DNA from: CAZMYO01 sp964570525
Lineage (GTDB): Bacteria > Patescibacteriota > Patescibacteriia > Magasanikbacterales > GWA2-37-8
Assembly (NCBI GenBank): GCA_964570525.1
Contig: CAZMYO010000056.1
Coordinates: 1 to 21,590, forward strand
Direction of reading: 5' to 3'
DNA: 21,590 nucleotides
Below the pieces are notes generated by a model. The model was not told the origin of the DNA. It saw nothing but the letters and a program-made list of their open reading frames with translations, and made no database searches. Below are positions 7,865 to 14,800 of this stretch, piece by piece (positions within the stretch are counted from its first letter, which is position 1; every line of letters begins with the position of its first letter). The position numbers and the translations under genes were made by a program.

Positions 7865-7960
7865 GCCCTCACCCTCCGTCCTTCTACCCAGGGCGAGGGA
7901 ACGAACCGCCTGTTGTTTCGATTCCCCTCTCTCTTGGAGAGAGGGGCAAGGGGTGAGGGC
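7865..7960. repeat. 96-bp palindromic element in the fmt / O-antigen-ligase spacer
   Basis: It is bounded by a perfect 10-base inverted repeat, GCCCTCACCC (7865-7874) and GGGTGAGGGC (7951-7960). Inside is a second perfect 10-base hairpin, CCCCTCTCTC (7924-7933) / GAGAGAGGGG (7937-7946). It fills nearly the whole 121-base gap. No open reading frame, promoter or SD is evident in it. It looks like a non-autonomous dispersed repeat, and the transcript of both strands would fold. Confidence 0.75.
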
Positions 7961-7974
7961 TCGCTCACTACACT

Positions 7975-9411
7975 ATGATGCAAAGAAAACAAATTTTTCT
8001 CTTTCTTTTTCTCTACGCTTTCCTGCGTATTTTTTCCTATTTCTTCAGCCCCGAAACTCCGCTCTATGCGGCCAATCCGTTGAATGCTATTGTATCAACA
8101 ATTATTCTTGCGGCTGCCGCTTATCTCTTGTGGAAAAAAGATGAGCGGGGGTGGTATATTGTAGCTTTGGAAATGATTCTCGGCGGTAGCGGAGGATATT
8201 TGGCGGTCGGAGAGCTGGCGCTCCGAACCTGCTTGTTGGCGGCCTCACTCGCTATTTTCTTTTTTCAGAAAATATCTGATAAAAATTTTTCAATAAAAAA
8301 CTATTTTAAGGAAAATAAAAAAAATGTTTATCTTTTATTTTGTATCGTCGCAATCGGCATTATTTCTGCCATTCATGGGCTTTTTGCCGGACATCAAATG
8401 GATCTTATTATCGCCGACACTATCCCCTATCTCTTTTTTCTGTACTATTTTCCTCTTCAAGAATTGCTTCGCTCGGAGCGCTTTAAACAATTGGCTTTGA
8501 ATATTTTGGCGGCGGCGGTGATTGGCAATTTTGTCTTTATTCTCTTTACCTTCGTCGGCTTTTCTTCGCATCTTTTCCTTCTGCAAGATGCCTATTACCA
8601 CTGGTACCGCGACGTGGCGCTGGGGAAAATTACGGAATTGCCATTTAATTTTTATCGCCTTGTCCTCAACGAACAGCTCTTACTAGTCCCACTCCTCTTA
8701 TTCTTTCTTAGCAAAGCAATATCAAAATCCCCCCTCGCAAGGGGGCTCAAGGGAGATGTTGGTAGTTTTGAGCCAACCCCTCCCCACCCTCCCGCGGGGA
8801 GAGATTTGATGTTAGTGTCTCTATTGTTGGCTATCCTCTCCGTCAACCTCACTCGTATTTACTTAGTCGCCTTAATAGTCGGGCTTCTACTTCTCTTTAC
8901 CAGGACTAATTGGAAACGTTGGCTCTTCGCTTCAACCGCAACCATTATGCTGTTCTTCGTTTTCTTCACCGGCCTCCACCTTGCGGTCAGCCGCGGGCAA
9001 AGCCTGGGATGGGAACTTTTTGGTTTACGTCTACAGAGCATCGTCTCCCCCACCCTTGAAGAAAGTTCTTTAAGCCGCCTGCTTCTGTTGCCAAAAATTA
9101 TAGAGAAAATTAAAACGCATCCTGTTCTCGGCAATGGCCTGGGCGATACCGTAACGGTGTACAGCCCGATAATTAAACAAGAAATAACAACCCCCCAGTT
9201 TGACTGGGGGTATTTGGAAATTTTTGATGAACTTGGCGTTGTCGGTCTTATCGCCTGGCTAAGTCTTATTTCTTACTTATTTTGGAAGCTCCACAAAAAC
9301 CGCGCGCTAATGGCATCTTTAGTTGCCCTAGCAGTCATTAACATTACCTCGCCGGCTTTGTTTCACGTATTGGGAGTAGTCTGGATAACAGCTCTACTAT
9401 CCTTAATTTAG
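7975..9411 (+). CDS. O-antigen ligase / polymerase-like polytopic membrane protein
   Basis: The 478-residue protein has about a dozen hydrophobic segments. Near the C-terminus is KIKTHPVLGNGLGDTV (about residues 376-391) followed by FDWGYLEIFDELGVVGLIAWL, the typical signature of the Wzy/WaaL O-antigen ligase superfamily (HPLLGxGxG, then a loop and ElGxxGl). Such proteins polymerise or transfer lipid-linked glycans on the outer face of the membrane. Residues about 250-278 (starting KSPLARGLKG, ending HPPAGRDLM) are a hydrophilic, Pro/Gly-rich stretch encoded by three stacked inverted repeats, dropped into a loop between membrane helices. It is followed by two glycosyltransferases and a flippase on the other strand and overlaps the GT2 gene tail to tail by 9 bases. 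Two ATGs in tandem at the start; no SD. Polymerase versus ligase cannot be decided from sequence. Confidence 0.8.
   Translation: MMQRKQIFLFLFLYAFLRIFSYFFSPETPLYAANPLNAIVSTIILAAAAYLLWKKDERGWYIVALEMILGGSGGYLAVGELALRTCLLAASLAIFFFQKISDKNFSIKNYFKENKKNVYLLFCIVAIGIISAIHGLFAGHQMDLIIADTIPYLFFLYYFPLQELLRSERFKQLALNILAAAVIGNFVFILFTFVGFSSHLFLLQDAYYHWYRDVALGKITELPFNFYRLVLNEQLLLVPLLLFFLSKAISKSPLARGLKGDVGSFEPTPPHPPAGRDLMLVSLLLAILSVNLTRIYLVALIVGLLLLFTRTNWKRWLFASTATIMLFFVFFTGLHLAVSRGQSLGWELFGLRLQSIVSPTLEESSLSRLLLLPKIIEKIKTHPVLGNGLGDTVTVYSPIIKQEITTPQFDWGYLEIFDELGVVGLIAWLSLISYLFWKLHKNRALMASLVALAVINITSPALFHVLGVVWITALLSLI
8729..8803 (+). repeat. Cluster of three inverted repeats inside the O-antigen-ligase gene
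   Basis: CCCCCT (8730-8735) / AGGGGG (8740-8745); GGCTCAA (8744-8750) / TTGAGCC (8768-8774); CTCCCC (8780-8785) / GGGGAG (8796-8801). The segment has a composition unlike the AT-rich flanking membrane-helix codons, and it is translated in frame as a hydrophilic loop. Confidence 0.7.
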
Positions 9412-10167
9412 ATGGTGTTTTTTTATAATAATTTCTCTCGCTTCTTCATATTTTTTAACTTGTTTGGTCCTCCACGGCAACTGGTAAACAAAGCTCGGCA
9501 ACCAATTGCTCATTCCCTCTCGGCCACCAACTGTTTTTTTATACAAAACTTCTTGGATAAAAATTCCGATTTTACCGTGCTCTAACATCGTTAACCACAG
9601 ATCCCAGTCTTGAAAGCGCTTGAGCGACTCATCGAATTCAATAAAATCTGCGCGCCGAATTAATGAGGTGGTGTCAATATAATTTATTTGTTTTAATTTT
9701 TCCGCATCAAATGGCTGACTTTTTATTTCTTTCCAGACGAATTTAAACTGGCTGTAAGCATAACTTGCTTCGGGATGACTTTCTAAAGCTTTCATCATTT
9801 TTTCAAGCATCGTTGGTTCTCCTTCCGTATCCGCATCCCAAAAAATTACATAGTCGCCTTTTGAGTCCTTGAACCCTCGATTACGCGCCGCCGAAGCGCC
9901 GCGGTTTTCCTGGTTAATTATTTTATACTCAATATGAATCATCTCCTTTGTCTGGTATGGATTGACGGAATCGGTCTTATTTATTTCACTGATCCGAAAT
10001 AAATCATCTATTCCAGCGGTAGCCCTTTCAAAGCCATCGGTACTGCCATCATTCACAATGATAACCTCTAGCGGATAATAAGTTTGATTTAAAATAGACT
10101 CCAAGCACTTGTTAAGTGTATGGAGATGGTTGTAAACCGGAATGATGATGCTGATAAGTGGCGACAT
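9403..10167 (-). CDS. Family 2 glycosyltransferase
   Basis: The 254-residue protein opens with the GT-A fold pattern SIIIPVYNHLHTLNKCLESILNQTY and VIIVNDGSTDG (residues 36-45). It continues with QENRGASAARNRG and the metal/nucleotide-sugar-binding DxD motif FWDAD (Asp111, Asp113); the later DWDLWLTMLEHG is the usual acceptor-side region. It transfers a sugar from a nucleotide sugar in the cytoplasm, presumably onto the envelope glycan handled by the neighbouring ligase and flippase. Residues about 50-80, between VNDGSTDG and the next core strand, are longer than usual and include DLFRISEIN, encoded by a 9-base-arm palindrome. The 3' end overlaps the convergent ligase gene (9403-9411). The donor sugar cannot be predicted. 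No SD. Confidence 0.9.
   Translation of the reverse strand: MSPLISIIIPVYNHLHTLNKCLESILNQTYYPLEVIIVNDGSTDGFERATAGIDDLFRISEINKTDSVNPYQTKEMIHIEYKIINQENRGASAARNRGFKDSKGDYVIFWDADTEGEPTMLEKMMKALESHPEASYAYSQFKFVWKEIKSQPFDAEKLKQINYIDTTSLIRRADFIEFDESLKRFQDWDLWLTMLEHGKIGIFIQEVLYKKTVGGREGMSNWLPSFVYQLPWRTKQVKKYEEAREIIIKKHHLN
9979..10004 (-). repeat. Palindrome inside the GT2 gene
   Basis: ATTTATTTC (9979-9987), an 8-base loop, GAAATAAAT (9996-10004): perfect 9-base arms. It encodes residues 55-63 of the GT2 in an apparently expanded segment between two conserved blocks. Confidence 0.65.
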
Positions 10168-10185
10168 AATAGCGGGGTAAGTTTA

Positions 10186-10242
10186 TAAGCAGATTAAGCA
10201 GAGTAAGTTTGCTTGCTTTGCCTATTTTGCTTAATCTGCTTA
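10186..10242. repeat. 14-base inverted repeat between the two glycosyltransferase genes
   Basis: TAAGCAGATTAAGC (10186-10199) and GCTTAATCTGCTTA (10229-10242) are perfect complements around a 29-base loop. The distal arm includes the TAA stop of the upstream GT4 gene. There is no T-run on the - strand after it, so it is more likely an mRNA-stabilising or translation-modulating hairpin, or an inserted repeat, than a terminator. Confidence 0.7.
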
Positions 10243-11352
10243 CAGACTTTTAAGTTGTTTCTCCCAGGTAAACTCGCGGAACACTCGTTCGCGTCCAGCC
10301 GTGCCCATCTTCGTCGCCTGCTCCGTGTTTTCAAGCAAACCAACGATTGCCTCAATAACCGTTTTTTCCTGGTAAATATCCACCACGACCCCGGTGACAG
10401 AATTTTCAACGGCCTCTTCGACTCCTCCGGCGCGGCCAGCTACCGCTGGCAGGCCGCTCGCCGCGGCTTCGAGAAAAACTGTGCCCCAGGCTTCCTCCCG
10501 AGCTTCATCCGGGTGCGTCAAAAGAACAAACACGTCCGAGATTTGGTAATATTTTGGAAGTTCTTCCCGCGGGATCACTCCCAAAAGCCTCACCACATTT
10601 TGCAAATGATTTTTTTGGATAAGCCCCACCAGCTCGCTCTTCTTGGGGCCGTCGCCGATAATCAGCCACACCAAATTTGGAACACGCTTCAAAAGCTCGG
10701 GCAAGATATGCGCGATATGGGGGTAGCCTTTTCCTTCCACCAGGCGCGCCACTGTGAGCATTACTTTTTTACCGTTGAGCGCGAGTTCCCTTTTAAGTTT
10801 ATTCATTTCCTGTTCCGAGGCTTTCTCAAGAAAAATATCGGCCGGACTCGGATACAGCACCTCAATTGGAGTGGATAAATTTTCGAGCTTCTCTAAAATT
10901 TTATTTTTAAGAAAACCGCTGTTCACCACCACGCGCTCGGCCGAGGCCAAAACTTTTTTAAATTGCTTGAGCTTCCACGGTGACCGCAAAACAAAGGCCA
11001 CGTCGCTGCCGTGCAAAAAAACGGTGTAGGGTATTTTTTTAAATTTTTTTAAAAGCATACCGACATATCCCGCCGGCAGAGCCTGATGAATATAAATCTG
11101 CTTAATCCCCTCTTTCTTTACAATCTGTAAAATCTGCATAAGCATCCGAATCCAACGCGGCCAAAAAAACCAATATGGCTTACAACGATAGACTTTCCAC
11201 GCAACCTTCTCATCAAACTTTTTGTCTCCCGCGAGTTTGGGGGCGTACACTACCACTTCCAGAGATGCCAGATGCGCGGCAAAATTATACACATAGGAAG
11301 CAATACCGCCCGCTTGGGGTGGATACTCGAGGGTAACAATAAGAGTCTTCAT
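10240..11352 (-). CDS. Family 4 (GT-B) glycosyltransferase
   Basis: The 370-residue protein has the retaining GT4 layout. The N-terminal acceptor domain contains LEYPPQAGGIASYVYNFAAHL, with HGSDV near residue 115. The C-terminal donor domain contains VMLTVARLVEGKGYPHI, LIIGDGP, VRLLGVIPREELPKYYQISDVFVLLT and the EX7E-type stretch EEAWGTVFLEAAASGLPAV, with GGVEEAV and a C-terminal FTWEKQ. These proteins build polysaccharides or glycolipids at the inner face of the membrane. It lies 9 bases downstream of the flippase gene and upstream of the GT2, so the three likely form one transcript from the promoter at 12821-12849. No SD. The sugar specificity is unknown. Confidence 0.92.
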   Translation of the reverse strand: MKTLIVTLEYPPQAGGIASYVYNFAAHLASLEVVVYAPKLAGDKKFDEKVAWKVYRCKPYWFFWPRWIRMLMQILQIVKKEGIKQIYIHQALPAGYVGMLLKKFKKIPYTVFLHGSDVAFVLRSPWKLKQFKKVLASAERVVVNSGFLKNKILEKLENLSTPIEVLYPSPADIFLEKASEQEMNKLKRELALNGKKVMLTVARLVEGKGYPHIAHILPELLKRVPNLVWLIIGDGPKKSELVGLIQKNHLQNVVRLLGVIPREELPKYYQISDVFVLLTHPDEAREEAWGTVFLEAAASGLPAVAGRAGGVEEAVENSVTGVVVDIYQEKTVIEAIVGLLENTEQATKMGTAGRERVFREFTWEKQLKSL

Positions 11353-11361
11353 ATTAATAAA

Positions 11362-12810
11362 TCAATTACTAATTTTTACCGGATTCCAAACTTTTCTAAG
11401 GGCGCTCGCAACCATCTGCCGACTCAATCCGCCGCTTAACATCAAAAGACTGCCATACATTACCACTCCTGCCGGAATAACCAAAATAAAATTTACTTTT
11501 CGAACAAGATAGAGAGCGGCAACTGCCATAATTGCGGCCGGCCAAATTGATTGAAAAGCAAATTTGATGATCCTCCCGCCATCAATCGCTACAAACCGCC
11601 TGACAAAATAAAAACCACCAAGGCAGAGCACGGCGTTACTTGCTACCGCCGCCAAGGCCGCGCCGTTTATACCTAAAACGGGGATTAAAGCGAGGTTCAG
11701 AATAACATTGGTAACCAAAGCCAGGCCGAGCAGCAGAGTTTGAATTTTCTGATGATTGGTGGCGTTAAGAAGCGCCCCGGTGATGAAACTTAGATAGCCG
11801 AAAGGTAGGCTAACCAAAAGAGTCTGAAGAACTGAAACCGAGGGTATGTAATTAGCTCCGTAGAGCTGGATAATGATCGGGCGAGCCAAGGCCATGAGTC
11901 CGAAACTTAATGGAAAAACAATGATAAAAAGATAACGCCAGGCCTTTTCGAAAAGTGAACCGATCTCTGTTCCACCTTTGAGGCTAAGAACGCTCATCAC
12001 CGGATAAACGCTCGCCGCTAGCGCCACCGGTATGAACTGAAAAGCAAACGTAATTTTGTAGGGTACGCTCCACCAGCCCAGGTGTTCGGATCCGAGCATC
12101 TTAGACATCAAAATTGAATCGGAATAAGCATACAGGCGGCTGATGATTCCGGCTCCGGCAAAAGGCAGGGCGACTGAAATAAAAAGTTTTAAAACCCGCC
12201 AGTCCACAACAAACCGATAATGAATGCCGGTAACGCGGCGCACAAAAATGGCGGCGTATAAAAAATTCAAAAAACTGGGAATGGTGTAGGCGATAATAAG
12301 CCAGTACAAAGGGGCGCGGGTAAAAAGCGCGATCGTCCCGATAATCATAGTTAGGAGCTGCGCCCCAACCAGGCCGACCGCTTCATAAATTAAATTCTTC
12401 CGCGCGCGAAAAATATTGAAAAAGGCGATTTGTAAATTATCAAAAAACATCGTGATACCCGAGAGGTAAACCAAAATTTTTATCTCCTGGGCGTAGTGCA
12501 GGGCGTTAATAGAAAAAACAACCAGAAGATACGCGGCCACGCCAAAAATTACCTTGGTCCAAAAAACTGTATTAAAATATTTTTCGGAATTCTCCGGATA
12601 CTTGGCGGCTTCTCTCGTCAACACCGGTCCCAAGCCAAAATCGGCGACTACGGTAAAAATAGTAGTAAAGGAGATAGCGAAAAAATATTGGCCGGTATTG
12701 CTTACGCCAATTACGCGCGCCACAAACGTAAAATAAGCAAAAGAGATAATCTTTTGCGCGATTGAAGCAACCGTAAGAAAAGTGGTATTTTGGGCAACCG
12801 AATAAGCCAT
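11362..12810 (-). CDS. Wzx-like polysaccharide flippase (MOP superfamily)
   Basis: The 482-residue protein has about 12-14 hydrophobic segments. Its N-terminus, AQNTTFLTVASIAQKIISFAYFTFVARVIG followed by GQYFFAISFTTIF and DFGLGPVLTREAAK, is characteristic of the polysaccharide-export branch of the MATE/MOP family. It should flip lipid-linked glycan units from the cytoplasmic to the outer leaflet. It heads the - strand trio flippase-GT4-GT2, and a ligase/polymerase-like gene lies just beyond, so all four Wzx/Wzy-type functions sit together. A TTGTTT-N17-TAAGAT promoter ends 10 bases before the ATG, implying a 3-5 base leader and SD-free initiation. Confidence 0.88.
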   Translation of the reverse strand: MAYSVAQNTTFLTVASIAQKIISFAYFTFVARVIGVSNTGQYFFAISFTTIFTVVADFGLGPVLTREAAKYPENSEKYFNTVFWTKVIFGVAAYLLVVFSINALHYAQEIKILVYLSGITMFFDNLQIAFFNIFRARKNLIYEAVGLVGAQLLTMIIGTIALFTRAPLYWLIIAYTIPSFLNFLYAAIFVRRVTGIHYRFVVDWRVLKLFISVALPFAGAGIISRLYAYSDSILMSKMLGSEHLGWWSVPYKITFAFQFIPVALAASVYPVMSVLSLKGGTEIGSLFEKAWRYLFIIVFPLSFGLMALARPIIIQLYGANYIPSVSVLQTLLVSLPFGYLSFITGALLNATNHQKIQTLLLGLALVTNVILNLALIPVLGINGAALAAVASNAVLCLGGFYFVRRFVAIDGGRIIKFAFQSIWPAAIMAVAALYLVRKVNFILVIPAGVVMYGSLLMLSGGLSRQMVASALRKVWNPVKISN

Positions 12811-12820
12811 ATATTTTGGT

Positions 12821-12849
12821 ATCTTACTCTAAAATTGCCCGCAAAACAA
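12821..12849 (-). promoter_or_regulatory. Promoter of the flippase-glycosyltransferase operon
   Basis: On the - strand: TTGTTT (12849-12844), a 17-base spacer and TAAGAT (12826-12821). The ATG is at 12810, so the predicted leader is only about 4 bases. Its -35 box coincides with the T-rich tail of the preceding terminator hairpin (12852-12870). Confidence 0.55.
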
Positions 12850-12851
12850 TA

Positions 12852-12870
12852 CCACCAGTGGGTCTGGTGG
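12852..12870 (-). terminator. Terminator hairpin downstream of the zinc-ribbon genes
   Basis: CCACCAG, a 5-base loop, CTGGTGG: a perfect 7-base stem, followed on the - strand by TATTGTTTT. It lies 60 bases after the end of the 64-residue gene. A second hairpin (AGAGGGG with CCCTC) lies between them. Confidence 0.55.
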
Positions 12871-12929
12871 AAGTAACTACAAAGTACGCGAGGAGGGTTC
12901 GTTTTTCGCCTGATCCCCTCTAAGCGGCG

Positions 12930-13124
12930 TCAGTTCTTGTCCTTATCTTGCTGGAGCCGTACCCACTCATTTTCACAATCCAAACAGCGATAGTGATAGT
13001 ACACCGGGTTCATGGTCATGAGTGAATTGTTGTGGGCGCGAGAACGCTCGTGAGGAGTATACAAGTGGCACTTCACGCAGATGGCCAACACGATGTCTTT
13101 TAAACCATTCTTATCTTCGCTCAT
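12930..13124 (-). CDS. Zinc-ribbon microprotein (64 aa)
   Basis: The protein has two CxxC pairs, ICVKCH and RCLDCE, 27 residues apart, with several histidines between them (CHLYTPHERSRAHNN). This is a zinc-ribbon-like arrangement that can bind one metal ion. It starts inside the end of the next upstream gene (14-base overlap, 13111-13124), so the two are probably translationally coupled, and only a weak GGCAGG precedes its ATG. The rest is unremarkable and I do not recognise a family. Possible roles are nucleic-acid or protein binding. That both neighbours are zinc-ribbon proteins of similar size suggests a functional pair. Confidence 0.6.
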   Translation of the reverse strand: MSEDKNGLKDIVLAICVKCHLYTPHERSRAHNNSLMTMNPVYYHYRCLDCENEWVRLQQDKDKN

Positions 13125-13347
13125 GGAGAACCTGCCAAATTTCTTTGATGATCTTCCACACCAGCTGTCTCCCGCAGATCGGACATTGGATTACCACCAA
13201 GACCAAATCTTCCTTAATTTTGTAGGATTCGCCAGCCGGCGGATCCACGCGGCAAAATGGTTTGTCCGACTGTTGGCAGCGCGGGCACCGCTCCTCGCGA
13301 AAACCCTCGCGGTATTCCTGTTCTCGGCGCGCTTTGATGTCCACCAT
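13111..13347 (-). CDS. Zinc-ribbon microprotein (78 aa) with strong SD
   Basis: The protein has a basic/acidic N-terminus (MVDIKARREQEYREGFREER), then CPRC and, about 35 residues later, CPICG, a zinc-ribbon arrangement resembling short transcription- or ribosome-associated fingers. The ribosome binding site GGGAGGAA lies 5 bases before the ATG, in sharp contrast to the SD-less housekeeping genes. The leader is about 100 bases long and contains a perfect 10-base hairpin. It overlaps the following 64-residue gene by 14 bases. Family not recognised; reality is supported by SD, promoter, coupled second gene and conserved-looking cysteine pairs. Confidence 0.65.
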   Translation of the reverse strand: MVDIKARREQEYREGFREERCPRCQQSDKPFCRVDPPAGESYKIKEDLVLVVIQCPICGRQLVWKIIKEIWQVLHERR

Positions 13348-13406
13348 GGGTATTCCTCCCAGTTTGTAGTTGATATAAGCGAAGCTTGAAATTGCGTCAT
13401 TCGGTT

Positions 13407-13430
13407 GTAGTGAAAACGAATTTTCACTAC
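13407..13430 (-). promoter_or_regulatory. Hairpin in the leader of the zinc-ribbon genes
   Basis: On the - strand GTAGTGAAAA, loop TTCG, TTTTCACTAC: perfect 10-base arms. It sits between the predicted transcription start (about 13446) and the SD at about 13355. It could be a regulatory leader structure, an operator, or another dispersed palindrome. Confidence 0.55.
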
Positions 13431-13452
13431 ACCCTCACTAGCAATTATAGGT

Positions 13453-13481
13453 ACTATAAGATGAGGGGAAAATAAAAGCAA
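13453..13481 (-). promoter_or_regulatory. Promoter of the zinc-ribbon gene pair
   Basis: TTGCTT (13481-13476), 17-base spacer, TATAGT (13458-13453) on the - strand. It starts immediately after the terminator hairpin that closes the ribosomal protein cluster. Confidence 0.5.
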
Positions 13482-13484
13482 GCA

Positions 13485-13508
13485 AACGCCGTCTTTTTGG
13501 ACGGCGTT
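13485..13508 (-). terminator. Terminator at the end of the ribosomal protein cluster
   Basis: AACGCCGTC / GACGGCGTT form a perfect 9-base stem with a 6-base loop. On the - strand it is followed by TGCTTGCTTTTATTTT, 44 bases after the rpsI stop. On the + strand ATTTCTTTTTTT follows, so it can act in both directions. Confidence 0.8.
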
Positions 13509-13551
13509 ATTTCTTTTTTTAGGTTGTGTAGCAGAAATGACAGATGAGATT

Positions 13552-13959
13552 CTAACGCTTGCTCCACTGCGGAGCGCGGCGGGCTTTCTTTAAGCCGAAC
13601 TTCTTGCGTTCCTTGACGCGAGCGTCGCGGGTAAGAAAACCAAGAGATTTTAAAGTTTTTTTAAAGTCTTCATTCCAAATGACGAGAACGCGGGCAACGC
13701 CAAGCTGTACTGCCACGGCCTGCCCCTTCATTCCTCCGCCGGCAACTTTTACCGAGAAATCCAAATCCTTATCTTTGGCCAGGGCCTTGAGCGGGGCGAC
13801 CACTATCTCCTGAAGTTCAAAGGATGGGAAATATTCATTAAGCGGTTTGCCGTTGACAACAATTTTTCCAGTGCCTTTTTCAATTCGCACCCGAGCCGCC
13901 GCCGTTTTTCTTCGGCCTACCGATCGCAATGGCTTTTCTTTAGCGTTAAGTTTGGTCAT
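13552..13959 (-). CDS. rpsI: 30S ribosomal protein uS9
   Basis: The 135-residue protein ends in the diagnostic RRAPQWSKR tail, which reaches the ribosomal P site, and contains GRRKTAAARV near the N-terminus, VNGKPLNEYF and the GGGMKGQAVAVQLGVAR block. It is part of the small-subunit head. It is the last gene of the cluster, 13 bases after rplM, in the usual rplM-rpsI pairing, and a terminator follows. Length is normal; no SD precedes the ATG. Confidence 0.96.
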   Translation of the reverse strand: MTKLNAKEKPLRSVGRRKTAAARVRIEKGTGKIVVNGKPLNEYFPSFELQEIVVAPLKALAKDKDLDFSVKVAGGGMKGQAVAVQLGVARVLVIWNEDFKKTLKSLGFLTRDARVKERKKFGLKKARRAPQWSKR

Positions 13960-13972
13960 AATCTACGTATGT

Positions 13973-14329
13973 TTATTTAAACGACAATCGTTTTAAACGA
14001 TTTGTGCGAAACTTATTCTTGGGAAGCATTTTTGCGACAGCTAAACGCACCACTTCTTGCGGTTTTTCCTTTACAACTTTCTTGACGGGTGTCTCTTTTA
14101 AGCCGCCGGGATGCATGGTGTGGTGCCGATACTTTTTTTGCTCAAGTTTTTTACCGCTAAAAACCAAACCACTCACATTGGTGATCACGACTTTATCGCC
14201 GTTATCAATATGCGGAGTGTAAGTAGGCTTGTTTTTTCCCATAAGCAAGGTGGCAATGCGGGTAGCCAAACGGCCGGGGGCCTGGGCAGTGGCGTCAATT
14301 TCGTGTCTCTTGTGTTTAAGATGTGCCAT
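13973..14329 (-). CDS. rplM: 50S ribosomal protein uL13
   Basis: The 118-residue protein contains HEIDATAQAPGRLATRIATLLMGK, the classic uL13 start of the conserved domain, then DKVVITNVSGLVFSGKKLEQKKYRHHT and the MLPKNKFRTNRLKRL tail. It is shorter than the usual ~142 residues: the N-terminus begins almost directly at the conserved domain and the C-terminus stops soon after MLPKN. It binds 23S rRNA early in large-subunit assembly. It lies 17 bases after rplQ and 13 before rpsI. No SD. Confidence 0.95.
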   Translation of the reverse strand: MAHLKHKRHEIDATAQAPGRLATRIATLLMGKNKPTYTPHIDNGDKVVITNVSGLVFSGKKLEQKKYRHHTMHPGGLKETPVKKVVKEKPQEVVRLAVAKMLPKNKFRTNRLKRLSFK

Positions 14330-14346
14330 AAATAAAGGTTAAGTCA

Positions 14347-14697
14347 CTAGACCAACTCTACCAAAGCTTCTTCCGCGCCGTCGCCAACGCGATTCTGAAG
14401 CAGAATTATACGGGTATAGCCGCCCTTACGCTCGGCGTAACGCGGCCCCAATTCTTCTACCAGCTTTTTCACACTGTTTTTAGTATATAAAACGCTAGCA
14501 AGATCTCGGCGGGAAGCCAAAGTATTTTTCTTGGCCTTGGTAATAAGCCTCTCCACCATGGAGCGAACCGCTTTAGCCTTGGCTTTGGTGGTGCGTATTT
14601 TTTCAAACAAAACCAAACTCTCGGCCAAGTTGGCAAGGAGGGCGCGTCGATTTGCGCTGTTTCTATCCAGGGTAATTTTCTTCTTTTGATGCCGCAT
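14347..14697 (-). CDS. rplQ: 50S ribosomal protein bL17
   Basis: The 116-residue protein opens with MRHQKKKITLDRNSANRRALLANLAESL, has KIRTTKAKAKAVRSMVERLITKAK, and ends GGYTRIILLQNRVGDGAEEALVELV, all diagnostic of bL17, which sits near the peptide exit tunnel. It is the normal partner immediately downstream of rpoA, here with a 103-base spacer rather than close spacing. No SD. Confidence 0.96.
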   Translation of the reverse strand: MRHQKKKITLDRNSANRRALLANLAESLVLFEKIRTTKAKAKAVRSMVERLITKAKKNTLASRRDLASVLYTKNSVKKLVEELGPRYAERKGGYTRIILLQNRVGDGAEEALVELV

Positions 14698-14800
14698 AAA
14701 TTCAGTTATTTACAAGATTGGTTCCATTAAAATGTACGAAAGCGCGAACCGTTACGAAATTATGAAACGATTTTTCGCTATTCGTATTTCGCACATAATT
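14698..14800 (-). other. rpoA-rplQ spacer with inverted repeats
   Basis: The 103-base gap is AT-rich and contains repeated TACGAAA/TTTCGTA-like motifs. It also has an inverted pair AAATTATG (about 14757-14764) / CATAATTT that brackets a stretch rich in TTCG. No promoter of good quality and no ORF seen. It looks like a repeat-derived insertion in an otherwise compact operon. Confidence 0.4.

Noticed and set aside
10213..10878. 221-codon ORF on the + strand opposite the GT4 gene
   Set aside because: Antisense shadow of a clear glycosyltransferase; no SD, and Cys/Phe/His-rich composition typical of a reversed frame.
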